DNA of 64,000 bases from Mucilaginibacter frigoritolerans (GCF_007830615.1 NZ_VLLI01000007.1:248001-312000), one strand, 5' to 3'; shown: positions 53,807 to 62,613, counted from the stretch's first letter. The notes: generated from the sequence alone by a model not told the origin. Made by a program: numbers and translations.

Positions 53807-54817
53807 ATGTTAAAAACCAGCAACTGGCTTTTCTTATTGTTAATTCTTGGCTTTACTCTTTCTGCAACAGCACAAAAAACCGATTCTCTTAAAGCTGACA
53901 CCAATCTGCTTAATAAATACCGTATTGAACCAGGCCGTAATGCACTTCCCCTGCGTTACCGGCCAGCAACCATTGAGGAAGAGCAATTACCAGTTACATT
54001 TTTAAATTATAAGGTTAGTTACTGGCATAAATCCGTATTGTTTGGGTTAAACTTTAATCAATCGGCATTTACAAGTAACTATAGTGCCGGTGGTGTAAGC
54101 GCAATAGCGCTGGGATCAAATTTTGATTACAAAGCGGAATACAATAAAACACCTTTGGACTTTACAACCGAGCTAAACCTGCTTTACGGCATTTCAAAAA
54201 ACAAAGGACAAGGTTCACGCAAAACAAACGACCGTATATTTTTTGATAACAAACTGGCCAAGCAATTATCCAAACGCTGGTTCTTTTTCGGATCATTAAC
54301 CTTTGAATCGCAGTTTACCAAAGGTTTTAATTATACTAATCCCGATGGGACCGACGCGCAAACCCCTTATGAAATATCCGACTTTATGGCTCCCGGATAT
54401 TTAACCGAATCAATAGGTTTTGAGTATAAACCAACTAAGTACTTTGATCTTCGTTTTGGTACCGGTACTGCAAGGCAAACTTTTGTTTTGGATACAACCA
54501 TTTACCATAACCAGCCAACCAATTATGGCGTTCCTATAGGCCATACGGTTTATAATGAGCTGGCGGTATCAGTAGTTGCTGCTATTGATAAAGATTTAAT
54601 GAAGAACCTGCACATCAATGTCAGGTATGCATTGTTTATTCCCTACATACAGCCATTTGCTTATATGAGTCACCGTATTGATGCTACTCTTACTGCAAAA
54701 GTAAACAGGTTAATTGCCGTCACTATGAACGGAACGTTTTTATATGACAAACACACTTCAGATGCGGTGCAAGGTACAGAAGGACTTGCTTTGGGGGTAA
54801 TTTATAAGTTCCCCTAA
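53807..54817 (+). CDS. DUF3078 family outer-membrane-like protein
   Basis: A 336-residue exported protein (signal MLKTSNWLFLLLILGFTLSATAQ). The rest has barrel-type strands: WHKSVLFGLNFNQSAFTSNYSAGG, FDYKAEYNKTPLDFTTELNLLYG, WFFFGSLTFESQF, ending LGVIYKFP, consistent with DUF3078. The ATG at 53807 is preferred over a TTG at 53798. A TAAATTTG box (53748-53755) gives a leader of roughly 45 bases. It converges on egtD with six bases between the stop codons. No role is known. Confidence 0.87.
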   Translation: MLKTSNWLFLLLILGFTLSATAQKTDSLKADTNLLNKYRIEPGRNALPLRYRPATIEEEQLPVTFLNYKVSYWHKSVLFGLNFNQSAFTSNYSAGGVSAIALGSNFDYKAEYNKTPLDFTTELNLLYGISKNKGQGSRKTNDRIFFDNKLAKQLSKRWFFFGSLTFESQFTKGFNYTNPDGTDAQTPYEISDFMAPGYLTESIGFEYKPTKYFDLRFGTGTARQTFVLDTTIYHNQPTNYGVPIGHTVYNELAVSVVAAIDKDLMKNLHINVRYALFIPYIQPFAYMSHRIDATLTAKVNRLIAVTMNGTFLYDKHTSDAVQGTEGLALGVIYKFP

Positions 54818-54823
54818 ATCAAA

Positions 54824-55816
54824 TTACTCCGCCTGCCATATGGCATCTAAAAACCATTTTTTGCTGTCGTAAAAGGCATTTACCGCTTTAAATGATGCCT
54901 TCTCAGCCATCTGCTCAGTTTGGCTTACGGTAAACTTTTGAGAAATCTCCATAAAAATATACTCGTCTTTCAAAAAGTTGATGGTTTTACTATTTATATT
55001 CACTTTTTGGTCGATAAGGCTTATCAAGTAGCTTTTACAGGCACCCGTTTCCGGATCATAGGTGGGATAATGTTCAAACTGGCTAAGATCAAAATCGGCA
55101 TTCAATTCGCGGTTAATGCGTTCCAACAAGTTTAAATTAAACCGTTTGGTGATTCCTTCTTTATCATTATAGGCGGCCAACACTGTTTTCGGGTTCTTTT
55201 TCAGGTCGATGCCAATTAACAGCATATCACCTGCTGACAAGTGATTACGAACCTCTAAACAAAAGCGCTCGGCATCATTTACCGGCATATTACCAATGTT
55301 TGAACCTAAAAACATAACCACCTTACGTTTATTTGAAATGGACGCTGCCTGGGTAAGCATATCAAAATATTCGCCGTTAAGGCCGGTAATTTGTAGCCCT
55401 GGCAAGGTAACTGGTAAGGTAATGTTAAGGTATGATATTACATTGGATGATATATCAATAGGCAAATAAGTGAAATTGGCCTCATGCTCCAATAAATACT
55501 TAAGCAGGTAGCTTGATTTAGTAGCATCACCGGCTCCCAGTTCAATTAAATCAAAAGCATCACCATCACCTATAATGGCGTTGCAGATATCGGCAGTTTT
55601 TTCGGCAAATATTTCCAGTTCGCAATTGGTTGGATAGTACTCTTCACAATTCATCAAATCCTGAAAAAGCTTATCGCCATTGGCATCATAAAAATATTTA
55701 GAATTTAAATACTTGGGCGTAGCACTTAAACCTGTTATCACATCATCATAAAACTGGTTTGTTTTTGATGGTTTGCTTAGTTCGGCGTTTGTTAGTGTAG
55801 TGTCCATGTTTTTCAT
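54824..55816 (-). CDS. egtD: L-histidine N(alpha)-methyltransferase EgtD
   Basis: A 330-residue SAM methyltransferase that trimethylates histidine to hercynine, the first step of ergothioneine synthesis. The family pattern is complete: KYFYDANGDKLFQDLMNCEEYYPTNCELEI, the SAM motif IELGAGDATKSSYLL, MFLGSNIGNM, LIGIDLKKNP and a C-terminal EISQKFTVSQTEQMAEKASF. Two in-frame ATGs (55816, 55807) are possible. It is the last gene of the six-gene operon, ten bases after egtB. Confidence 0.95.
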   Translation of the reverse strand: MKNMDTTLTNAELSKPSKTNQFYDDVITGLSATPKYLNSKYFYDANGDKLFQDLMNCEEYYPTNCELEIFAEKTADICNAIIGDGDAFDLIELGAGDATKSSYLLKYLLEHEANFTYLPIDISSNVISYLNITLPVTLPGLQITGLNGEYFDMLTQAASISNKRKVVMFLGSNIGNMPVNDAERFCLEVRNHLSAGDMLLIGIDLKKNPKTVLAAYNDKEGITKRFNLNLLERINRELNADFDLSQFEHYPTYDPETGACKSYLISLIDQKVNINSKTINFLKDEYIFMEISQKFTVSQTEQMAEKASFKAVNAFYDSKKWFLDAIWQAE

Positions 55817-55826
55817 TGGAGTATTT

Positions 55827-56978
55827 TTATTTTGCCAGTCTTATACCTGTAAACTGCCATCGTAAATGTGTTTGAAAAAAATTACGGTAAGTAATGCGGC
55901 TATGCCCCGGCGAGGTAACTTCTGATGCTCCCCTCAATACTTTTTGGTTAACCATAAACTTGCCGTTGTATTCGCCTATTGCACCCGGAGCTTTAGCAAA
56001 ACCGGGGTAGGGCAGATAACTGCTTTCGGTCCATTCCCAATTTTTCCCCCACGTAAATTGGGTTGCTGCAGCCTCCCATTCAAATTCTGTAGGCAAACGC
56101 AATCCTTTCCATGAGGCATAGGCATAAGCCTCGAAATAACTGATGTGGCATACCGGCTCTTTTAAATTCAGCATCTCCAACCCATGATAAGTATAATGAT
56201 GCCATTCATCATCAATTAAATGCCAATATAACGGAGCCTCAATTTTATTGATCTTAACCCAATCCCAACCTTCGGCATGCCAGTGGCGGAAATCATGATA
56301 ACCGCCACTGTTTATAAACTCCAGATATTCATGATTGGTTACCAGGTTAGGGCTTATTTCAAACGTATTCAGGTAAACTTTATGCCGGTTTAGCTCATTA
56401 TCAAAACAAAAGCCATCGCCATTAAAACCAACCTCGTAAATGCCTTCATTTAGTTTAATGAATTCATCGCTTATTGCAGGAACAACCTTTAGTGATATAT
56501 AGTTTTTTGAATAAGCCGGAAACAAAGGGTTATGCCCCAGAATGTATTTAATATCTGTAAACAAAAGCTCCTGATGCTGCTCTTCGTGGTTAAGGCCAAG
56601 TATTACCAGCTCCTTAATGTCATCGGTCAACTCGCTGCGTAAAAAGTTGTTCATGGCCTCGTCTACGTATTCGCGGTAGCGGTATATTTCTAATACTGTA
56701 GGGCGACTCAAATTCCCCCTGTCGGTACGGATTACCCGGTTACCAACCGTTTCGTAATAACTGTTAAATACGTAGTTGTAATCTGGATTATACTCCTGGT
56801 AACCCATAAAATAGGGTTTAAGAATAAATGTTTCAAAAAACCAGGTAGTATGGCCTATATGCCACTTAGGCGGACTAACATCCACAACGGGCTGCACCAC
56901 GTAATCTTCTGTTTGCAGATGACTACAAATTTGCTCTGTGTGTTTGCGAACTTTTATGTAACAGTCGGCGATGTCCAT
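55827..56978 (-). CDS. egtB: Ergothioneine biosynthesis protein EgtB (sulfoxide synthase)
   Basis: A 383-residue non-heme iron enzyme that joins a thiol donor to hercynine with O2. The N-terminal DinB-like domain provides the iron ligands: His43 (HIGHTTWFFE) and His131/His135 (HEEQHQELL). The C-terminal formylglycine-generating-enzyme-like domain carries RLPTEFEWEAAATQ, RGASEVTSPGHSRITYRNFF and a final FTGIRLAK. It is shorter than actinobacterial EgtB (about 430). No egtA or egtC is nearby, so it may use cysteine directly instead of gamma-glutamylcysteine; this is inference. Four bases separate it from the transporter gene upstream. Confidence 0.95.
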   Translation of the reverse strand: MDIADCYIKVRKHTEQICSHLQTEDYVVQPVVDVSPPKWHIGHTTWFFETFILKPYFMGYQEYNPDYNYVFNSYYETVGNRVIRTDRGNLSRPTVLEIYRYREYVDEAMNNFLRSELTDDIKELVILGLNHEEQHQELLFTDIKYILGHNPLFPAYSKNYISLKVVPAISDEFIKLNEGIYEVGFNGDGFCFDNELNRHKVYLNTFEISPNLVTNHEYLEFINSGGYHDFRHWHAEGWDWVKINKIEAPLYWHLIDDEWHHYTYHGLEMLNLKEPVCHISYFEAYAYASWKGLRLPTEFEWEAAATQFTWGKNWEWTESSYLPYPGFAKAPGAIGEYNGKFMVNQKVLRGASEVTSPGHSRITYRNFFQTHLRWQFTGIRLAK

Positions 56979-56982
56979 TGAA

Positions 56983-58554
56983 TTATTTGCTTTCTAAATA
57001 TCGTTTAAGATTAGAAATTGTTTTAATATTTAATTTTTCGGCCTGCTTAGCTCTCATCATCAAAGCATAGGCATTATTAAACCCTATTGGCTTCAACCAT
57101 TTTACCTGGTATTTTTTATCAAACTGATCCTTTACATACTGGTAAGTAGCATCTCTGTTTGGCGTTAACGAGTCCACTACCTTTACCTGTGGTTGCAATA
57201 TGGCCAGCAAACCAGTACCCGTATATTCGGGGTAAAAATCTATCTGGTTATTGGTTAAAGCATCAAAACAAATTTTGGTGCCACCAAGACCGGTTTTGGT
57301 TGATACATCATAATCAGTATAACCTTTTATCAGCATGCTGTACATATTAGCCAGGATATATTGCTCTCCAAAAATTTTTGAACCAATACGGATCACTCCT
57401 GCATTACCATTACGGGCAGGTTTAAATAATTTATGGTCAATCAAAAAGTCTTTAGCTACTCTCTCGGGCGTTTGGTGAAGATAATCAGTCCGGTAATTAA
57501 GTGCGGTCATGACGCTGTCATTTATCTTTCCTGCTAATAAATTTAGTGTATTTTCCAGCTCAGGATATTTCACAAGTGCATCTTCCCTTACAATAGGAGC
57601 AGCATAATAGGGCGGAAAGATCTTTTTATCATCATTTAAAACTACCAGCCCGTAGGCTTTCAGCCTCCCATCGGTTGAGTACCCGCTAATTACGTCCAGC
57701 TGTTTTTCGTAAGCAGCTTTATACATTACAGCATCGCTTATTACTACGGTGTTAATATGCAAACCGTATTTACTTTGCAGGCCCAGGTTACCGTCCTGCC
57801 TTCCCATAAACTCAGGCGTAAAGCCAGCTTTTAATTTAGTAGCATAGGTTGCCGGTATAAGGTAAAACGACGACAACAAAATAAGTATAACGGGCAACGA
57901 AAAGGCCGCCAGTTTGAGTTTCCGTGAGTCGAGCTTTTGTAATCGCGATAGCAAAAAATCAAATAAAATAGCCAGTAACGCCGCGGGAATGGCCCCTGCC
58001 AGTATCATATTGGTGTTATTAAGAGAGATGCCACCAAAAATAAACTCACCCAGGCCTCCGGCTGCAATATAAGATGCGAGGGTAGCCACGCCAACTGTTA
58101 TTACAGTAGCCGTACGGATCCCTGCGAAAATTACCGGCATAGCCAGGGGCAGTTCAACCTTAAACAATACCTGCCATTTGCTCATACCCATAGCAACCGC
58201 TGCCTCTTTAATAGCTGCATCAACGCCTGTAATGCCCGTATAGGTATTACGGATGATGGGTAGCAAGGCATACAACAATAAAGCCGTAATAGCGGGTTTA
58301 GGGCCTATCCCCAGCACCGGGATCATAAAACCCAATAAGGCAATGCTGGGGATGGTTTGCAGCACACCGGCAACGCCTAAGATCCCGGCAGAAAATTGCT
58401 TTCTCCGGCTGATAAAAATCCCCAATGGCAAACCTATCAGCACCGCTATAAAAAGGGAGATAAATGTTAGCCCGATATGCTGCAGGGTTTGCTCGGCCAG
58501 TTTATCAGACTGCTGACGCATAAACTCCCATAAGGTTTGCTGGTGCTCATTCAT
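56983..58554 (-). CDS. ABC permease fused to a circularly permuted ProX/OpuAC-type binding domain (EgtU/OpuC-like)
   Basis: A 523-residue fusion. Residues 1-205 form the permease (EAA loop EAAVAMGMSKWQVLFKVELP near 117-136). A further membrane helix at about 213-235 leads to a binding domain. In ProX the order is lobe I (GSKxFxEQ ... YPEYTGT ... GFNNxYAL) then lobe II (FTPEFxGRxDG ... YSTDGR ... DDKxxFPPY). Here lobe II comes first (239-373), then a short linker (374-386), then lobe I (387-523: IGSKIFGEQ, DFYPEYTGTGLL, GFNNAYAL), ending TISNL. This is a circular permutation. The egtB/egtD context suggests ergothioneine, as for EgtU; glycine betaine or choline is the alternative. The gene overlaps the ATPase gene by eight bases. 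Confidence 0.88.
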   Translation of the reverse strand: MNEHQQTLWEFMRQQSDKLAEQTLQHIGLTFISLFIAVLIGLPLGIFISRRKQFSAGILGVAGVLQTIPSIALLGFMIPVLGIGPKPAITALLLYALLPIIRNTYTGITGVDAAIKEAAVAMGMSKWQVLFKVELPLAMPVIFAGIRTATVITVGVATLASYIAAGGLGEFIFGGISLNNTNMILAGAIPAALLAILFDFLLSRLQKLDSRKLKLAAFSLPVILILLSSFYLIPATYATKLKAGFTPEFMGRQDGNLGLQSKYGLHINTVVISDAVMYKAAYEKQLDVISGYSTDGRLKAYGLVVLNDDKKIFPPYYAAPIVREDALVKYPELENTLNLLAGKINDSVMTALNYRTDYLHQTPERVAKDFLIDHKLFKPARNGNAGVIRIGSKIFGEQYILANMYSMLIKGYTDYDVSTKTGLGGTKICFDALTNNQIDFYPEYTGTGLLAILQPQVKVVDSLTPNRDATYQYVKDQFDKKYQVKWLKPIGFNNAYALMMRAKQAEKLNIKTISNLKRYLESK

Positions 58555-59518
58555 GGCTATCGCCTTTCTGGTATTGATAAAAAGCAGACATTAAAGATTC
58601 AAAAGATACAGTCTTCATTTCCTTGTTTTCCAGATTCATCATGTTCAAGCGTTCAGCATTAAAAAATGTAGATCTTTCTAAAACTGTCCATAAATCATCT
58701 TTGTCGTTAACAAGTATTCCAGGCCCCAGCCCTTTTATTTCTTCATTTGAAAGTAAATGCCAGAGTGATTTAACGGTGATTGTTTTAAATTTCAGCAGCA
58801 GCCTTTGCTCTTTCAAAAATTCCTTTACAAAATCGTTTTGGGGCTTAAACAATAACTCTGCAGGCGTGCCATCCTGGATAATCTTTCCTTTATCCATCAG
58901 GCAGATGCGGTCGCCCAATTCAAAAGCTTCCTGCACATCGTGGGTAACCATTATAATGGTTTTGCGCTTTAATTCATCCAGCGCCTTAAATTCGGCATGT
59001 ATTTTTGAGCGGGTAACATTATCCAATGCGCCAAATGGTTCATCCATCAATAAAACCGCCGGATCGGCCGCCAGTGCCCTTGCCAGTCCGATGCGTTGTT
59101 GCTGGCCACCGCTTAATTCATTGGGATAAGCTTTCAGATAGTCAGCCGAAAGGTGCAATTTTTCTAAAAGTTCTGTTGTACGTTTTTCTATCTTTTTTTT
59201 ATCCCACTTAAGCAATTGAGGTACCACTGCAATATTTTCGGCTACGGTATAATGCGGAAAAAGACCATTGTTTTGCAACACATAACCAATCCCAAGCCTT
59301 AATGCTTCGGGCAATTGTTCGGTAACGTTTTTATTGTTAATGAATATTTTACCGCCATCAGCCTCTATCAGCCGATTGATCATTTTGAGTGTTGTGGTTT
59401 TACCACATCCGCTGGTGCCAAGCAAAATAAGGTTTTCGTGCTCCTGTACTTCAAAAGAAATATCGTCAACAGCCTTTACGCTGCCAAAGTGCTTGCTGAG
59501 GTGCTGAACCTTGATCAT
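58547..59518 (-). CDS. ABC ATPase of the EgtUV/OpuC-type importer
   Basis: A 323-residue ATPase partner of the downstream permease fusion. Walker A is GTSGCGKTT (34-42), the signature LSGGQQQRIGLARAL and Walker B AVLLMDEPFGALD, with VTHDVQEAFELGD after it, all as in the OpuCA/ProV group. About 80 C-terminal residues (from residue 240) form an extra domain that is not a clear CBS pair. Stop and start overlap with the permease gene, so they are cotranslated. If the egt context is right this would be EgtV. Substrate inferred, not shown. Confidence 0.9.
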   Translation of the reverse strand: MIKVQHLSKHFGSVKAVDDISFEVQEHENLILLGTSGCGKTTTLKMINRLIEADGGKIFINNKNVTEQLPEALRLGIGYVLQNNGLFPHYTVAENIAVVPQLLKWDKKKIEKRTTELLEKLHLSADYLKAYPNELSGGQQQRIGLARALAADPAVLLMDEPFGALDNVTRSKIHAEFKALDELKRKTIIMVTHDVQEAFELGDRICLMDKGKIIQDGTPAELLFKPQNDFVKEFLKEQRLLLKFKTITVKSLWHLLSNEEIKGLGPGILVNDKDDLWTVLERSTFFNAERLNMMNLENKEMKTVSFESLMSAFYQYQKGDSHE

Positions 59519-59524
59519 AAAAGG

Positions 59525-60910
59525 CTACCCTTCAAGGGCCATAAAAAGATTATTCAACGATTCGGCAAATAAAGGGTGGGCAAAAATATAATAGCGAATC
59601 TCTTCATAAGTAATACCGCCAGACATGGCCATTTGCAGAATGGTCATGGTTTCGCCGCCTTCCACGCCTAAAATGGCTGCACCTAATATTTGTTTGGTAT
59701 CTGCATCAACTATCGCTTTCATAAAGCCACGCGTATCGCCGGTTTCAATAGCGCGGGCCACATATGCCATAGGTAGCTTGGCTACCTTATAATTGATACC
59801 CCGTTTTTTTGCTTCTGTTTCGCTCAAACCAACCCGGCCCAGTTGCGGATCAGTGAACATACAGTAAGGCACCTGACGATCCTTAATGCTCAGGTCGGCA
59901 TTTTCAATTAAATTGCGGTAAACAACCGTGTAATCATTGTAGGAGATATGCGTAAATGCGGGCCCACCCTTAACATCGCCCAAAGCATAAATACCCGGTG
60001 CGCTGGTTTCCAATTTATTATTAGTCCTGATAGCACCGTGTTCATCAACTTCAACCCCGGTTTTTTGCAGGTTTAATGTTTCCGTTTGCGGCATACGGCC
60101 AACGGCTATCAGCACATGGGTGCATTTAATTTTTTCTTCCTTACCATCCGCAGAAATCAATACCGAAATTTTACCCGATCTTTTCTTTTTAAAGCTGGTG
60201 GCAGTTGTTTTAGTATAAATGCTGATATCTTCGGCTTTAAATATTTTAGTTAGCTCTTCCGAAATATCTTCATCCTCGCGGGATACTATCCTATCTGATT
60301 TTTCCAGTATGGTAACGTTACTGCCAAAACGCCTGAACATTTGTCCAAATTCAAGCCCTATATAATTACCTCCTAAAATCAGCAAATGCTCCGGCACTTC
60401 TTCCAGATCAAGAATAGTAGTTGAGGTTAAATAATCTATATCATTTAGTCCTTCAATATCAGGAATAAAGGTTTTTGCCCCGGTGTTGATGAAGAACAGT
60501 TCGGCCTTAAATTCCTTTTCGCGGCCACTATTAAGCTTTACCAGGATGGTTTTGTTATCGATAAAGGTGGCATCACCAAAAATCAGATCAAGGTTTTTTG
60601 TGCTTTCAATACCTTTCTGACTGCCATTTCTGAATTGATGAACCACTTCATCTTTGCGTTTCCTGATCTGCTCCAAGTCGACAGAAAAGTTTTTGATCTT
60701 TACTCCCAACGGCACACTATTAGCCGCCAGGTAAGCCATTTTCGCTGATGCAACCATTGTTTTGGTAGGGGTGCAGCCATCATTTACACAAGTGCCACCC
60801 ACCCATCTTTTTTCGATAAGAGCCGTTTTTTTACCAGACAGTGCCAATTTTTTGGCCAAAGGACCTCCTGCCTGTCCAGACCCTATCACTATTGCATCAT
60901 ACTGTTTCAT
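59525..60910 (-). CDS. FAD-dependent pyridine nucleotide-disulfide oxidoreductase
   Basis: A 461-residue class I flavin disulfide reductase. The FAD motif is IGSGQAGGPLAKKLA, the redox-active pair is Cys41/Cys46 (GGTCVNDGCTPTK), NAD(P)H binding is LILGGNYIGLEFGQM, the second FAD motif APGIYALGDVKGGP, and the C-terminal dyad His445/Glu450 is in FAHPLFAESLN. It resembles MerA-like and RclA-like enzymes but lacks the N-terminal metal-binding domain and the C-terminal cysteines of MerA, so mercury reduction is unlikely. Being next to ergothioneine genes, it could reduce a disulfide such as oxidised ergothioneine; that is a hypothesis. Confidence 0.87.
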   Translation of the reverse strand: MKQYDAIVIGSGQAGGPLAKKLALSGKKTALIEKRWVGGTCVNDGCTPTKTMVASAKMAYLAANSVPLGVKIKNFSVDLEQIRKRKDEVVHQFRNGSQKGIESTKNLDLIFGDATFIDNKTILVKLNSGREKEFKAELFFINTGAKTFIPDIEGLNDIDYLTSTTILDLEEVPEHLLILGGNYIGLEFGQMFRRFGSNVTILEKSDRIVSREDEDISEELTKIFKAEDISIYTKTTATSFKKKRSGKISVLISADGKEEKIKCTHVLIAVGRMPQTETLNLQKTGVEVDEHGAIRTNNKLETSAPGIYALGDVKGGPAFTHISYNDYTVVYRNLIENADLSIKDRQVPYCMFTDPQLGRVGLSETEAKKRGINYKVAKLPMAYVARAIETGDTRGFMKAIVDADTKQILGAAILGVEGGETMTILQMAMSGGITYEEIRYYIFAHPLFAESLNNLFMALEG

Positions 60911-60913
60911 TGC

Positions 60914-61195
60914 TTAAGCGGTAATTTTAACCCCTTTCCAAAACGCAATACGGCCGGTAATGTTTTCGGCAGCCGGTTTTGGTTCAGGGTAATACCATGC
61001 GGCATCCAGATTTTCTTTACCATCAACCTCCAGGTTATAGTAAGATGCTGTTCCTTTCCAAATGCAGGTAGTATGAACAGGCGACGGCCTCAAAAATTCG
61101 GCTTTTACACTCTCGGGCGGAAAGTAGTGGTTATTTTCAACGACGATAGTGTCATCGCTTTCGGCGATCACCTGATTATTCCAAATAGCTTTCAT
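60914..61195 (-). CDS. DUF427 domain protein
   Basis: A 93-residue DUF427 protein: MKAIWNNQVIAES, NNHYFPPESVKAEFLRPS, TTCIWKGTASYYNLEV and AAWYYPEPKP are typical. Cysteine and tryptophan residues in the TCIWKG segment are conserved in the family. Function is unknown. It is first in the six-gene operon, three bases before the flavoprotein gene. A TATCTTTA sequence (61225-61218) is a candidate -7 box with one mismatch. Confidence 0.88.
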   Translation of the reverse strand: MKAIWNNQVIAESDDTIVVENNHYFPPESVKAEFLRPSPVHTTCIWKGTASYYNLEVDGKENLDAAWYYPEPKPAAENITGRIAFWKGVKITA

Positions 61196-61414
61196 AATAT
61201 TGGTTAGATATTTATGATAAAGATAAGCGGATATGCTTTATTAAAAAAATGGCTAAAGATGGTTTTTGTACAGTTAAAGTAAAAAAGCGCTTTATCCATG
61301 TTTAAAATGCTGTAAATTAAGTATATAATTAAGGTAAAAAGCGCTGGTTTTTAGATGATTTTTACGATGATGAAAAAAAAATAAAAATTTATTTTAAAAT
61401 AAGCTTTTAACGTT

Positions 61415-61422
61415 TATCTTTG
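61415..61422 (+). promoter_or_regulatory. -7 box of tRNA-Glu
   Basis: TATCTTTG followed by C, matching TAnnTTTG, about 58 bases before the tRNA. The intergenic stretch 61196-61414 shows no gene. Confidence 0.55.
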
Positions 61423-61479
61423 CAGTCCCAAAATAAGGGTTACCAAATCCGAAATCATTGGGAAAAAGCCTTAAAAAAA

Positions 61480-61551
61480 GGCCCGTTCGTCTAGGGGTTA
61501 GGACGTTAGATTTTCATTCTAGAAACAGGGGTTCGATTCCCCTACGGGCTA
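61480..61551 (+). tRNA. tRNA-Glu (anticodon TTC)
   Basis: 72 bases fold as a tRNA: acceptor GGCCCGT/ACGGGCT (one G-U), anticodon stem TTAGA/TCTAG with loop TTTTCAT and anticodon TTC at 61513-61515, T-arm GGGG-TTCGATT-CCCC. CCA is not encoded. A terminator hairpin follows directly. Confidence 0.95.
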
Positions 61552-61554
61552 CTA

Positions 61555-61584
61555 AGCCGCTCTACGAAAGTAGAGTGGCTTTTT
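61555..61584 (+). terminator. Terminator after tRNA-Glu
   Basis: AGCCGCTCTAC (61555-61565) pairs with GTAGAGTGGCT (61570-61580), one G-U, around GAAA, and is followed by TTTT. A second hairpin TCCGAAGTT/AACTTCGGA (61614-61635) lies further on, near the GNAT gene end. Confidence 0.8.
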
Positions 61585-61651
61585 GTTGTGGATACAATCT
61601 ACAAGCATAATCGTCCGAAGTTGAGAAACTTCGGATAGCGGGATATAGTAG

Positions 61652-62119
61652 TCACAAAATCAACTCCATAGTAATATCACACCTTTTCGAATCAGGCTCG
61701 CCTGGTATAGCGGAAAATCCGAAGTTTGTGTAAAGTCGGATCGCCCTATGCATCGCATGAACCGTCTCCAACCTGATCACCAGATAGCCAAGTAACTTTG
61801 CCTCTGAAACGACGGTTCTTAATAAATCGAGCCCGTAACCTTTGTCGCGTAAACGACTGTTTACATACATTTTCCTCAATTTAACCACGTCATCCGAAAT
61901 TTTGACCAAGCCAACAGTACCTAAAATATCTGTCCCGTCGTAAATAACGAAGAATTTGGAGCCCGGTTGCTGATATACCTCAGCAAAATTTTCAAGATCA
62001 CTCTCGGATCCCCCGTTATCATAATTAAACCCGAACGATAATAGATTTTCTGTCACCAGTTTTTTTATACCTGGAAGGTCATTAATGTTAGCCGGACGAA
62101 TTTTTATTTCATTGTTCAT
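61652..62119 (-). CDS. GNAT family N-acetyltransferase
   Basis: A 155-residue acetyltransferase of the GNAT superfamily: IRPANINDLPGIKKLV at the N-terminus, the acetyl-CoA motif RLRDKGYGLDLLRTV and a GYLVIRLETVHAMHRAIRLYTNFGF segment with the typical aromatic after it. The acceptor substrate is unknown. It is convergent with tRNA-Glu and lies upstream of no other minus-strand gene in this window. Confidence 0.9.
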   Translation of the reverse strand: MNNEIKIRPANINDLPGIKKLVTENLLSFGFNYDNGGSESDLENFAEVYQQPGSKFFVIYDGTDILGTVGLVKISDDVVKLRKMYVNSRLRDKGYGLDLLRTVVSEAKLLGYLVIRLETVHAMHRAIRLYTNFGFSAIPGEPDSKRCDITMELIL

Positions 62120-62205
62120 TTGATAATCCAGTTATGCTATAAAGCTATGTCAGCCGATTGGACGAATGCGCGCATTCTGATAAGTAAAATACTTGCCACT
62201 TATAC

Positions 62206-62613
62206 TTAGTTTACTACCTCACTCACCAAAATAATTGGAATGATATTGGTATAATTTTGAAAATCCGCACGAATGGCATCTCCGTGCGGCGCGATTGCCG
62301 CTTGATAGTCGCTTAGGCTTTTTACATAAAATGTGCCAATGGCCATAAACGGCAGTGGTTGGTTAGGAATCCCACTAGCAAGCCCTTTTTCAATGGTATA
62401 TTTAACCAAATTTGCTCCTAAAAACGCAGCTACCATAGGCATGTGCTTAGTTACATAATACTCCATATTAAAGGTTTTACCTTCGGCATACGGGTACATG
62501 ACGGATACTTTAATTAAGCCTTTATCGGCTACAGCCGTGTCCTGCTTTTCCTGGCTGAACGCAGTAAAACAAGTAGTCAAAAGGAAGAACGATGCCAGTA
62601 GTTCTAATTTCAT
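62206..62613 (-). CDS. Exported EthD-family protein
   Basis: A 135-residue protein with a signal peptide (MKLELLASFFLLTTCFTAFSQ) followed by an EthD domain: IKVSVMYPYAEGKTFNMEYYVTKHMPMVAAFL and the C-terminal sheet. EthD proteins are usually cytoplasmic and relate to ether degradation or to unknown roles; an exported one is unusual. The gene is divergent from a LysR regulator with 123 bases between the starts, so it is the likely target of that regulator. Confidence 0.82.
   Translation of the reverse strand: MKLELLASFFLLTTCFTAFSQEKQDTAVADKGLIKVSVMYPYAEGKTFNMEYYVTKHMPMVAAFLGANLVKYTIEKGLASGIPNQPLPFMAIGTFYVKSLSDYQAAIAPHGDAIRADFQNYTNIIPIILVSEVVN

Noticed and set aside
59525..60910. Mercuric reductase (MerA)
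   Set aside because: No N-terminal heavy-metal domain, no C-terminal cysteine pair, and no mer genes nearby; only the general flavin disulfide reductase fold is shared.
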